From the NCBI RefSeq assembly GCF_963576545.1, contig NC_083658.1:8954928-9018927 (forward strand): a stretch of 64,000 bases of DNA, written 5' to 3'. Both the position numbers and the translations under genes were made by a program. The stretch comes from Limanda limanda. Its lineage: Eukaryota > Chordata > Actinopteri > Pleuronectiformes > Pleuronectidae. The notes beneath the pieces were generated by a model. The model was given only the letters and a program-made list of their open reading frames with translations. It searched no databases and had not been told where the DNA came from. Each line of letters starts with the position of its first letter. Within the stretch, counting starts at the first letter, position 1. Of the stretch, positions 26,962-38,464 are shown piece by piece.

Positions 26962-27831
26962 TAGGGTTGCAAAGGGGTGGAAAGTTTCCGGTAAATTTCC
27001 GGAAACTTTCCGGAAACTTTCCATGGGAAGTTTAGCTCGGGAATTTGGGGAATTTTGAAAAAAAAAAAAAAAATACGCAAATTAAACGCTGAGCAATAAA
27101 AACATCATTCAAAACTCTATTTTAAAGATGTATGGAATGCAGCACACACTGCACGTTGATTTTCAACCCTCCACTGTGCATTCTTCCATCACATGCACAG
27201 ATAACTCCCAGCATCCTTCACTCTACAGCAGGGCTATTGAGGCCTGCTGTAGTGTGCAGGACTAGTCAGGTAAATTTCGATGATATTACTGGGGAAAATA
27301 TATTAGCATGTTGATTGAGGATTGTTCATCTGTTCATCTAGCCTATTTCCATACGTTTATCCATCAATTGTAAAATATGTTTACAGAAGATTCCAATTGT
27401 TTGGCCAACTATTTATATCTCTGGCATTGCATTAGTGATTTTTTACAAACTTTTTTCTCATCTTATTCTAAAGAACAATGCCACGGGCACTATCTCATGT
27501 GTGGAGGCATTTCACCCCATCCAATGTAGAAGGAAAGGCTGTGTACATTTACAATACTGTGCAAAGACCTATGTTAAGAATGACACAACGATGCAGAAGC
27601 ATATAGTCAAGTGCCCAAAGTTTCCTCAGGGCTCAAATCAGCCTATGACAAAACAAAATGTTTATATTTATGTCTGTATATGAAAAGGTAAATACAGTTA
27701 TTATAAATTACCCACAACATTTCCAGTTTATTCCCGTTTATTCCTGTTAATTCCCGTATATTCCCGTATATTCCCGTTAATTCCCATGGAAAGTTTCCCA
27801 CTTTGAATATTCCCGGAATTTTGCAACCCTA
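26962..27831. mobile_element. hAT transposon, internally deleted, 8-bp TSD
   Basis: The 870-bp element has ends TAGGGTTGCAA and TTGCAACCCTA and is flanked by identical CTCCTATA at 26954-26961 and 27832-27839. Subterminal sequences differ: the left end has repeated TTTCCGGAAAC blocks, the right end repeated ATTCCCGT blocks. It holds a short open stretch resembling a BED zinc finger (see 27435-27683) but no transposase core, so it depends on an autonomous relative for movement. The clean TSD suggests a fairly recent insertion. Confidence 0.88.
27435..27683 (+). pseudogene. hAT transposase N-terminal fragment (BED-finger-like)
   Basis: This short frame inside the hAT element encodes CVHLQYC and TTMQKHIVKCPKFP, arranged like the Cys/Cys and His/Cys ligands of a BED-type zinc finger at the start of many hAT transposases. 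The dimerisation and catalytic (DDE) parts are missing and the frame ends shortly after. It is a relic rather than a host gene. The call rests on the motif and the surrounding element. Confidence 0.6.
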
Positions 27832-28139
27832 CTCCTATACATATTTAACCTTTGACCACTGAAATCTAATTAGTTAAATGTAGGGTCAGTAATTTGTTTC
27901 TGAGACACTTTTCTACAGATTTATGTTGAAATCAGATGTACGTTCTGATAGCCGTTAATAAATAACGTTGTCTATCGAGAAAAAGTTACAAAAAGACAGT
28001 GTTTTATGAGTGTGGCTTTGGCGAGATGGCCCAAAGGGAGGGGATGGGAAGCGTTATTGCACATTCTCAAACCTAACCATCAACCCTTAGCTTTAATCCT
28101 AATTGTCAAAAAGTTCCGTAGAGGGAATAAATATTAGGT

Positions 28140-28310
28140 TCAAGAGACTCAAGACCGTGACCTTGACCTTTAACTTTTAAGCATCCTAATCGAATCAGTT
28201 CATCCTTGAGTCCAACTGAATATTTGCACCAAATTTAAAGAAATTCCCTGAAGGCACTCCTGAGATATTGTGTTCAAGGGATGTACAGAGGTTCCTGTAG
28301 GAGATCATTC
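28140..28310. repeat. Interspersed fish-type repeat
   Basis: GTGACCTTGACC, TCAGTTCATCCTTGAGTCCA, CACCAAATTTAAAGAAATTC and CTGAGATATTGTGTTCAAGG are consecutive blocks of a repeat type common in bony fish. It is non-coding. Confidence 0.5.
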
Positions 28311-29278
28311 CCATTAGGATAAAAATATTCATATTCTTTATTCATCTACATAGCAAAACTACCGTTATTATAAACAGAATATATGGTATAGCAGCAATTT
28401 AAGTGGGTGGGGCTTAGCAGTGGGTCCATGCAGGTCCTCGTTGGCCTTTTCCATACATGACAGGATGTCAAGAGCATAATTGTTCCACCTTTATGGACGT
28501 ATTTGCATGTGTCGTGTGTATTTTTGATTTAAAATGTCAGCGCACGCACCAGCACCAGCTGCTGTCCCCTCCTGAACCGCCATGTCTCGCCCTGTCTCCG
28601 CCTCGCCCACACGTCCCGGCACGCTCAGTGCCTTCCTAAGCAGGGCGGCCTCTGCTGCAGCTCCCATTAGAAAGAGCCAGAGACACTTCCCTAACACCGG
28701 CCTGGCATTTACATTGATGGATTTATTGACATTTGCCGTTTTTATTTATTTCCCTCCACCGGCGTGCCAGGGCTCTTTATGAAAACGTCCGCGGGTCTCA
28801 ACCCCAATTCTGGAATCCCTCCCCTGCAACGCACCGCCCCGGATTTTGTGCGTTTGAGATAAACAACAATATTGTGCGCTCACAAGCCCGCACATCAGCA
28901 TGCAGGGAACACTCTGCCTGGGCCACCGCTCGCATACTGAGGAGCTGCTGCTGCTGCTTAGGTTGTGCAATCTTATGGATATCCTCCCACAAAAAAACCA
29001 TAGACTCATAATTACAGCATATTTTGAATATCGTAAAAGCATAAAGTTGTAATGGAAGTTGTATTTCAGAGAATGGGCCGGCTCGTATAGCAATGAGCTG
29101 CCGAAGAGGAGACACGGAGTCCATTAATTAGCTTCCTCGCTCTCTGAGATCTGAGGCCTTGATAATTAATGTGCCAACCGGCATTTCTCAGGTATAGTTT
29201 ACTGAGTCTACACACAAACTATATGCAGGGCCGGGTTTGGACAGTGAGATGCCTTTAATGAGGGAGCTGCAGGCAAAG

Positions 29279-29299
29279 ACACACACACACACACACACC
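29279..29299. repeat. (CA)n microsatellite
   Basis: About 10 CA units followed by CCCACCCAC. Confidence 0.9.
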
Positions 29300-31366
29300 C
29301 ACCCACATGCAAAACATCCTCCATCAGTGCTGCTGTCTCACCTCATTTGGCTCCTTGCTGCCGTCTGTCTTTGTTTATTTGGCAGCGACCCCTTGAATGG
29401 GTCCCGGTGTAAAACTCCCCATCGCACACTGCTGCTCGCGTTCACTCCCGGCTCCCTGGGCCAGATTAAAGCAACACCTGGACGTTTTACTGCATTTACT
29501 ACTACGTTTTACTGTGTTGTATTTCTTCCATCAGGTCAATGCCAAGTGATGGGGGAGGACGCTTTTTACATTGTACCTTAGGTGGCTCTTTAAAACAAAA
29601 AAAAAAACAAACCAGCAACACTGCTGACTTGCAGAAACGCGGGAAGCGAAGCTAGCCGTAGCTTTACTGCGATCCGGGAGGATTCACCGGATATAAATTG
29701 AAAACGCCAACGTGCCATTTTCCATCAAATGCATTTTTTCGTTTCAACTCGACACCCAGTCAAGAGCCGAGTGAGGGGAGATGCGCTTTTTTCGAAAATG
29801 TCAGAGATGTCACAGAATCGCAGGTAATGAGGTCTCGCTCACCTCTCGTCCTCCTGTTTGTTCTGGAGAATGTGAAATATCCCGGCTCTGTTATCTCAGC
29901 AAACAAAACACTCGTGTCAGGCAGGACAGGAGAAGCTGGGAATCCACCACAGCTTTTTAGATTTTGATTCTCAACAAGCTCCACGTGAAATCGTCTTCTA
30001 CCGTGTTTTTACATATGAGGTCATGTGTCTTCGAGCGGGGGGGATGAGGCGATATCTTTGCATTGCTTACAGGTATTTGAAGGGTAAAGGAGACATGGAC
30101 ACGAGGCACCTCCATCGCCCATGTGGATGTACGTAGAGGATAACTAGCCCCTGGAGGGGAGTGAGGAAGGAGGGATTGTTCTGCAGTAATAAAGTGGGGC
30201 TGCAGCGGGAGATGGATAGAGCGTCAGAAAGGAGAGCGAGAGAGAGAGAGAGGAGCGGTGCACAAATGGGATTCAAAGGAGGAGAATTTAAGACGGGCGA
30301 TGACGGAAAGCAAACAGGAGCAAATAGGCGGCAATAACTGACGGAGGAAATTAAACAAAAGACGGGCGAGACAAACAAGAGCGAAAGGTTGTGGGCAAGA
30401 GGAGAGGCAGAGATAATATTAGAAACAGGTCAGTGAACATCCCTCCTCACCACCCCCCCACTCCACCACAGGCAGCGCCGCTGTCAAACCGAACTACAGC
30501 ACATCTCCGTCTCCCACCTTCCCGGTCCACCCCCTCTTCATTTCCTTGGCCCGTCGTCCTTTCTCACTTTTTTCTCCCCTCGTTTCTTTTCCCGTCATTC
30601 TCTCTACATCAGCCCCCCCCCCCCTCCCCCTGGAGAGCTGTGAATATCAAACGGAGCTCAGACCTGGCTGGCAACGTGCCGACACCTGCCGTCCAAACTG
30701 CTTCCTCCTCTGCCTGTGAGCGGCCACGCGCCTCCAACGTGCCCCCCCGCCAAGGTCGAGTTAGACCCCGACAGTAACGGGTTTCATATCCACGTACAAA
30801 TACTGGAAAACCGCACGTTTCTGTGACGCAGCCGTGAAGGATAAAATGACAGAAGAGGTCATTACAGCTGTTTTTCAGACCTGAACTCCAGAAAATGTCC
30901 CGGCAATTGGGAGAGAACGCGTCCTGAGATATTTGTATTTTAAAAAGTGAGTGAAGTGTATTCTGGGTAGCCGAGAGGTCGCTTTGTTGTTGTAGAAGTT
31001 GATGGTGAAGGAAACGTGGACCCAGTACTTACAAGTATAACAACGTTTATTACACAACGTAGTACAGGTCAAGATGAGCTCTAGAACTCGGAGAAATCAC
31101 TCAGGCCAAATGGTGAAGTCTGACCAGCCGTGGTCTCACACACATTACACAGAGAGGTTAATTCCACCCACGGGTAACATCTCATCTCACCTAAGGCCTC
31201 CTAAAAAGGACGTGTTTTGCACATGAAGATGAAAATACAATGGTCAAGGATCTTCCCTTCACCTCCATCCATTTGCTGGTCAGAGGTCATTCCCTAGGTC
31301 AAAGGTTCTTCAAAAGAAGGAAAGACCTGCTTGAATAAACAACTGAAGGACTCTCTGAGAAGTCAG

Positions 31367-31403
31367 TATTTCCGTGACTCTCTGTCTGAGAGTCACGGAA
31401 ATA
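31367..31403. repeat. Perfect 16-bp inverted repeat (hairpin)
   Basis: Arms TATTTCCGTGACTCTC (31367-31382) and GAGAGTCACGGAAATA (31388-31403) are exact reverse complements around the 5-base loop TGTCT. The stem is shorter than a typical pre-microRNA stem. It may be a repeat end or a cruciform site. Confidence 0.85.
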
Positions 31404-33639
31404 AGCATCATAAATATCAGCCTGTCATTCTATTAAAACACATGCTAAGATCATTTACTCTAGTGAATACACGACATGAGGCTAAAACCACAAACGGCAA
31501 AAGAGCAAATATGTTGCATTTGTTTTCAGCTCATGTCTGGTTGTCGATTTTCAAACAGAACTCACAAGGCCAGTGTTTGTGCAAAGACAGAACAAGCGTC
31601 CTCAGTCACGTTGGCCTCACGACTAATCGCACCCCCCCGCCTCTGCCCTTCGCTCACTCAGGGGACGACCTCCAGCAATGGCCGCTGCCGGTGACCGTCA
31701 CGTCTGCTTTAGCTGCTTATGGAAGCCCGCCCGGCGACAATGAGACGCTCGCAGTCGACCGGCCCTTCACCCGGTCTTCTGTGACGCCGACACACTAGCA
31801 TCCCCCCCCGCGCGAGTCGTCCTGACATCCTCTCCACACCTGCTGTCGGCGTGTCGGACGACTCCTGCTCCGCATCCGGCTCACTTCATCGTGCTTCATT
31901 ACAGCTCAGGGAGATTTTGAACAGGTGTTGTGCAGAAGTGTCCTATCCTTAGTGAAGAGCTTAATATCCATTAAAAAAAAAGAAGCCACACATGATCCAT
32001 CTGGAGACGGCGAATCAGGGAAACTCTGAGCACCGAGAAAGAAGCTTCTTTTTAAATCACGAGTGACATTCTTTCAACTAAAGTACAAAGATGGATCCTG
32101 AATGAGGATATATCTACGTCACGACTACAGAGGCAGCAGCGTGTGAAGGTAAAAAGGTTTTTAAAATCCAGGAGAGTAATCAATGTCGTTATAAGCCCTT
32201 GATGATTCCTTATGAGCCTCACCGAGCTTAAGTAAAAGCCCACCCTCACACTGCGGTTTTCTTATGATCTAATAAATCACCAATTTGCAATGATCGATCC
32301 CCCCCCCCAAAGGCAGTTTTCCGTGATAATCCACTTCTGCCTGAATTAGTGTTTTCCTGCACGCCAGTGGAATTGCATTCTGGTCTTTCGACCAGAATTC
32401 AGCATTTATTGAAGGCAGCTCAACGTTTTTCTGCTTTGAAACAAAGGTGTTTAAAATCACAGCATCTCTGTGTACAAAAATATAACTGTGATTGTCCTGA
32501 TGAATTACACTAATAATTACGTTCAGATGAATGGAAAAAAAAAAAAAAAGACCCTTGTATTGATAACTGCCCTTTGTCTGGGGGCGGGGTCAATAAGATC
32601 CCTTATGAAGTCCAAAGCTTATTTCTCAAAAGCTTCTCTCTATCTCTCAGAGCGGGCGTTGCTTCACAAACCATCACTTATCCATATCGCCGCTTTAGGG
32701 AAGTGGATGCTTGGCGCCCCGGGGGGTGGGGGGGGGGTGGACAGGTTTCTCCGTCAGGTGGGGGGAGTAGATGGTATTTTTCTTGTCATCGGAGACGGAC
32801 GGGGGATTTATTTAAGGTGTTAACAATGCCAGGATGGATGGAGGGTGTTAAGGATGGCTGTCTCATGACCGGGTACATAAGCAGCAAGCGAATATAATGT
32901 ACCCGCTCGCTCAGGACGCCACGGCGAGGTCCATCCTGACAAGTGCGTCGACTTTTACAATGTGCACCCCCCCGGTCCTCTCGGCAGGGGACAAAGTGAT
33001 AACAATTCCACGGCAATCACAACAAGCACCAACCGGCGGCGAGTACGTCAGCTGGGGAATCAGGAAAATAACAACGGATGAGACCGAGGAGCCGGAAATC
33101 CAATACAGCTCCGAGCTGGTGGCGGTCGCCCGGATCTCCTCTGAGCGCCTCGTCAATGACGGGGTCGCAGACGGCGTGACAAGGCCGCGAGTTATTTCGG
33201 GCTCCGCCGCCGCTCAGCCGCTCGACAAGCTGACCCCTTGTGTTGCCGAAGCCTGGTGGGTATCGATCGGACCCTCCTGCTGCTCCAGGTGTCCTTCCTC
33301 TCGTCCAATGAGGCCCCGGCGGCGCGGCTCGGGGGGGGGAGAGGAATGAACCCCTCGGAGGAGAAAAGAAAATTGCCCTCTGCGTTGTCTGGCTCCAGGT
33401 GGGCGTCCTCTCACGGTGGCATGTCGAGGTTATATATCTTACTTTGTCTGTTGTTTGTCCTTCGATTGTTTCTCTATGCTCAATCTGTCCCTCGCCCCTT
33501 TTCTGCTTTATTCTTTTTGTCGATGTGCGAGGTGCACGAGGACGGAGAGACCACAGCCGCCACAGCACTTTCAGATCATCCTCTTACAGTAGTTTCCACC
33601 CCCCCCTCCACAACAAGCTCTGCCTTCCACTAGGAGATA

Positions 33640-33890
33640 AGTATATGGTTTGCATTCATAAGGAGCTTTTCTCGTCTTGATAAGCACTCAAAGCACTTCA
33701 CAGTACAGTTTTGCCATTCATCCAGTCACACACACATGCATACAATGCATCTAAGGGCCATTCAGGGTTCAGTATCTTGCCTAAGGACACTTCGGCATTC
33801 AGATGGAGATGAGTGGGATCGAGCCGCCGACCTTCTGGTTGGAGGACGACCGCTCTACAACCCGCGCCGCCCCTCAGCCACAGCCAGCCC
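33640..33890. repeat. SINE-like repeat with tRNA-like box
   Basis: The sequence AGCACTCAAAGCACTTCACA, then CTTGCCTAAGGACACTTCGG, then GGGATCGAGCCGCCGACC and GACCGCTCTAC is a familiar fish dispersed repeat with a tRNA B-box-like core. A second copy lies at 37410-37500. It cannot fold as a functional tRNA. Confidence 0.6.
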
Positions 33891-35441
33891 AAGACCTTCG
33901 ATCTCTAGATGAGCGGCGTGGCCAGACAGGGACGTTACTCAACTGGCGATTATAAAAACAAACGCAATGTATCGTACCTCTCATGAAGAAGCTTCCCCGG
34001 TCTTAATCTCCCTTACTCGTCATTCATACAGAGATGTTTTCATAAAATATGAGCTGCAACCACTTTGCTTTTATAGCCGCATTGTTTATATGAGTCTTAA
34101 TTTAAGGTTACACGACTTTTATGTACTGTTCATTTGCTCTTCCCTCTGCAGTCAGACTCACATGTTGTTCAGTGACTGTGAATGGTGTCCTCGATTTAAA
34201 AGCCTTTTTTTTCCATTAATGGAATAACTAATTACATTCAAAATAGTATTTTCAGTCGTAGCTTAATTATAAAAACTATATTTGCAACCACATTATCTAT
34301 TTTTTTCCCTCCAGAGTGTTGTACAGTGAAAAAAGCCAATTCCTCCTTTTTAAGAAACACAACGCCACAAAAAAAAACTATAATAAAGAATATGCATATC
34401 ATTTTAAAAAGGAAGTTGTGTATTGATCTCATTGTAAACAAAACCCTCTGAAAATTATACTTACTCCTATTCACTAGAGAACATTATATTGAGAGGCATT
34501 TTCCCTTTTTACAGACAATTTCGTCCGTAGTTGTGCATGTATTCTAAAATCTTATGAATAGCGATGAAACACACAGAATTGAGCAGTACCACTCGTAATC
34601 GTGAGGGGGCAGTGTAGCCAATAGTTCAAGCTACACAATCATGGGACAAGAGGAAGGCATTTCGACGATGGGGTGACTTTTCTACATGAGACTTTGCAAG
34701 AAAAGGTTGAAATTCTAGTGACAGGATAACAGTTTGTGCTAAGATTTTATCCCTAATTAATTGGTGACACACGTGGTTACCATGGTAATACTGGAATCAT
34801 TAATCCAGCTTCTATATGTAATGCAATGAACTTCATTTTGAGGAGCCATGCATTTGCATATCCCGTGTCTCCCAAGACTTTTAATGTGAAGGATGTTGTG
34901 TTTCAAATTAGAAATGATTGCAGACATCTAAATTCTGTGCAGGTTTGTTGGACCCTGCCATCATGAATACAGACTACTGGGTGCACAATCATTGAATTCT
35001 AAAGATTTTAATATTAATCTTTATTCAATTGAAAAAGTATCATGCTGATCTCTTTCTCTGTGTTTTCTATCTGAAGTAAACAAAGATACAAGAACTCAAT
35101 GATCCCACTCTGAGGATATTACAGACACTGGCCGTCTCAAGGTTATTCGGTGTGACTTGTTCGATGACCACAGTCACTCCATCTCTATTTTCTTGACAGC
35201 CCACCCCTCCATTCTGTCCAAAGGTAAAGCAGCCAAAGAAAATAAAACACTGAGTGCTCATTTATTTGCAAACAGCCCAAGTTATGAGATGTAATTACTG
35301 CCGACTGACTGAGAGAGTTCTGCAGTCTCACTGACAAAGCCTCCATCATGGTTATTTCCAGTGGACTGATTCATTTATATGATTTGGGCGCTGCAAAAAA
35401 GCGCCATATTGTTCTGTCTACTGAGAAATTTATGATGGTGT

Positions 35442-35442
35442 C

Positions 35443-35467
<25 letters not shown>
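35442..35467. repeat. (CA)n microsatellite
   Basis: About 13 CA units. Confidence 0.95.
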
Positions 35468-35473
<6 letters not shown>

Positions 35474-37409
35474 TCTGGAAGCCTTTGTGCTGCCGCGCCT
35501 TCTCTCAACAGATCAATTTCGGAAAAATCGCAATTCTGAATCAATACGTCCTCCTTTTTTATCCACAAAGAACTTTTCGCTTTTGCTCTTTTTGATTTCA
35601 CCGCGATGCTACTTCAGATGTCATCGGCGGAACAAATATTTGAGGAGGCAACAAAGGGGGCCGGTAAAAAAAAAGAAAAGCGCGGGGGGGAAACAGAAGG
35701 CTGCCGGCTTAAATCAAACCGAGCATTGGCAGCCTTTTCCGCAGACGCACCGCTCTGGGTAGAATGCCTCCACCTACACCCTGCTTGTGAAATGAATAGC
35801 ATCTGCAGGCTATTATGACAAAGAAAGGGAGAGCAGGGGAGTACCGGGAGTAACGGAGAGTGAGAGGAAATGGAAGGGTGCCGGGAGAGTGTGGGTGAAA
35901 AGTCTGTGGCAAAGAAGAGGCAACGACAAAGGAGAGGAGGGTGAGCATTCAAGAGAGGAGATGGGGATAAAATAAGATTTTCTGTTTTTATCATACCTTC
36001 TATTTCCTCACTACCTTACTATCTATGACGGAGTATTATTGAAAACTTAGAGGGACAAACAATCATAGAATTTGAGAAAAAGTCGTCATACTACAAAAAG
36101 TGTCATTTGAAAGGGGGAGATTGACAATAGAGGAAAAAAATAAAAAATAATACATAAAAAATGTATAAATTCCAAAGGCAATTTGTTTTTTATGGCAAGT
36201 TAAAGCAGACTAAAAGAAGATGGAGACATCCAGAAAATGATAACACGATAAATTTTACGCTTTTTTCTTTTACTTGAGAAATACTGAGTAAAACTGCAAT
36301 TTCCTTAGATATAAAAGGTTTTGTTCAAGATTAAATACGAGGTTAAAAGAGCAATTTCTTCAAAAGTAGAAAATATCTGGGCTCCACATTACCATAAGTA
36401 TCGGGCTTTTGAAAATATTGTGGAAAAAGAAATGGGGCACATGGACTTGGAGCACATTGCTTCTTTAGTGGAGGAGGACATACTTAGAAGTGGTTGAGGT
36501 TAACATTAGTCTGGTTTTTAATTCAAGTGGTTTCATAGAAGAGAGAAATAATCTTTAATTTGGATCGAGAAGGAGCGAAAAAAGGTTTTTCTGGAAATAT
36601 TCCAACTCTTTTCCTTTTCAATTGATTCTCCAGATTTCTTTTTTGCTTCAATATGGCTCTTATACGCTGTCGCAACTTTCAACCTTGTCATGAAGCAACC
36701 TTGCGTTTTGTCTCAGTCTGTCCGACAAACTTGTGTACACCAACGTGCACGCTCCCGAGCGCACAATGCTCTTTAGCTGGGGTTTCATCCTTAATCCTCC
36801 CTCTTTCCCCGAGCTTGTTTTCCCACTGTAAGCCCCGTGTGGTGTGGCTGGGATTCCGCTGGCCCGGTCTCCCTGCTAGATATTAGAGCTAATCCTGGCA
36901 GAAAGACAAAGTGACACGGAGAATGAAAAGAATGAGTAGAGAAGAGAGAGCAAGATTAGAGGAGAGGGGCCAAGCACTGCCACCGGCTAGCGATCGGTGA
37001 AACTCGGAGAGGAGGGGAAGAGGAGGAGGAGGAGGAGACTTTGACTACTGATACCTCACTAATGCCCCCAAAATCCTCCCTGCCTTGTAGTATCTCCTCC
37101 CGACGGACGGCAGCGCTCCATCTCTGTAAAAACCCTGTAAACCCGTTCCTAATTTGCATCCACGTCGCATTAGGAAATAAAATCTGTCTTTAGGAGTTAT
37201 TAATACCTGTGGTTTATGTTATCAGTGTCATGTGTGGGGCAGAACACAGTGGAGACACAAGGGTTTCCCGCTGAATACCTGTACGGCAAAGGTGGCAGTT
37301 TCTATTAAAATACTAAAAATCATTTTTCACACATATTCCTACAGAGATTCTATATGCAACGCTTCTTCTATCCCGATGTCAACACAGCCGTCAGGGGGAT
37401 CAGTATCTC

Positions 37410-37500
37410 CCTTTATAGAATGCAGACTGGGGGAGCCAGGGATCGAACCACCAACGTGCTGTTCAATGGACGGCCCGCTCTACCAAGCAGCAAGGCACAC
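37410..37500. repeat. Second copy of the SINE-like repeat (partial)
   Basis: GAATGCAGACTGGGGGAGCC, GGGATCGAACCACCAACG and GGCCCGCTCTACC align with 33800-33880. Only this portion is preserved. Confidence 0.6.
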
Positions 37501-38152
37501 TCCAACAAATGGGAATGAAATGAAGATTATCCAACCCAACTATTCAACTGCTTTTCCCAGGCTCGAGAACTAACTTTTCATATCGAAGCACCGGCAATAA
37601 CTTGATCTTAACAGAAACAATGTTCTGTATTTTAACCAGGCACCTTGAAACGTCTCACCACCAAACAGACACGGACGCAGGTGCTATCCTAGCGTTTCAC
37701 CTGCGGTGGATTTACACCGGCTTTGTGGCTTTACCGCTGCCACGTGTGTCCTTGTGTGCATCCAGCGCAGATTAAAGCCTTTATCCCAACTCCTGGGACC
37801 CAAAGCAAACATTTGGCTCTGCCTGTAAAAGACGGCCATGACTTTATGATGGTCATTTCAAAACAGGACTGGGCCCAACATGCTGTGTGATATTAATCCT
37901 CCGCTGGGGGAGAGTCAGCGGTTTATTTGTCAGTGATCGTTAATAAACACAGACAGAAATCAAACTATAGAACAGAGACAGGGAGTTTTTTCAAATTAAT
38001 CTGTTTTTTCTAATGAGAATTCCGTAGAGTAGAAAGACAGAGAAACGCTGCTCTTGAAGGTTAATTACTGCATTAGCACAAACTAAAGCACGTACGCATG
38101 AACAGATCACACCGATCAGACACTTTCTCTTGCTTGACCAATCAGAAAAAGT

Positions 38153-38183
38153 CTGTGTGTGTCTGTGTGTGTGTGTGTGTGTG
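38153..38183. repeat. (GT)n microsatellite
   Basis: About 31 bases of GT with one CT interruption. Confidence 0.95.
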
Positions 38184-38431
38184 CAGGAGGAGGACAAACA
38201 CTGCAGCCTCTCGTCAGTGGAAACCAAAGAGACGGATGCTGCCTTGCCTCCGTGGTTAGAAATGGTCTCAGTTGGCAACACCCCCTCTCTCCCAGATCAG
38301 CCTGGATGTATTATTGATTTATGTTTCTGCTTCAAGCCAGCAATCCCTAAGAAAGTGGAAGTGTTCGGAAATTCTGCTTGACTGTGCGGGGATCAGAGTG
38401 TAACGTGTCAGCTTGTGTGTGGGAGCAGCCC

Positions 38432-38464
38432 GTGTGTGTGAGTGTGTGTGTGTGTGTGTGTGTG
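38432..38464. repeat. (GT)n microsatellite
   Basis: GT tract with one GAGT interruption, about 270 bases after the previous GT tract. Confidence 0.95.

Noticed and set aside
29760..30378. Minus-strand frames suggestive of short exons
   Set aside because: Pyrimidine-rich low complexity on one strand gives Ser/Pro/Leu-rich translation without any family resemblance.
30391..30777. 128-codon Pro/Ser-rich frame
   Set aside because: It arises from C-rich low-complexity sequence with poly-C runs and has no domain.
31331..31798. 155-codon plus-strand frame
   Set aside because: No recognisable domain, begins inside a hairpin/repeat-like area, and no splice or start context. Probably chance.
33803..33880. 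Possible tRNA gene
   Set aside because: The B-box-like core belongs to a SINE-like repeat present twice in the window; no cloverleaf can be formed.
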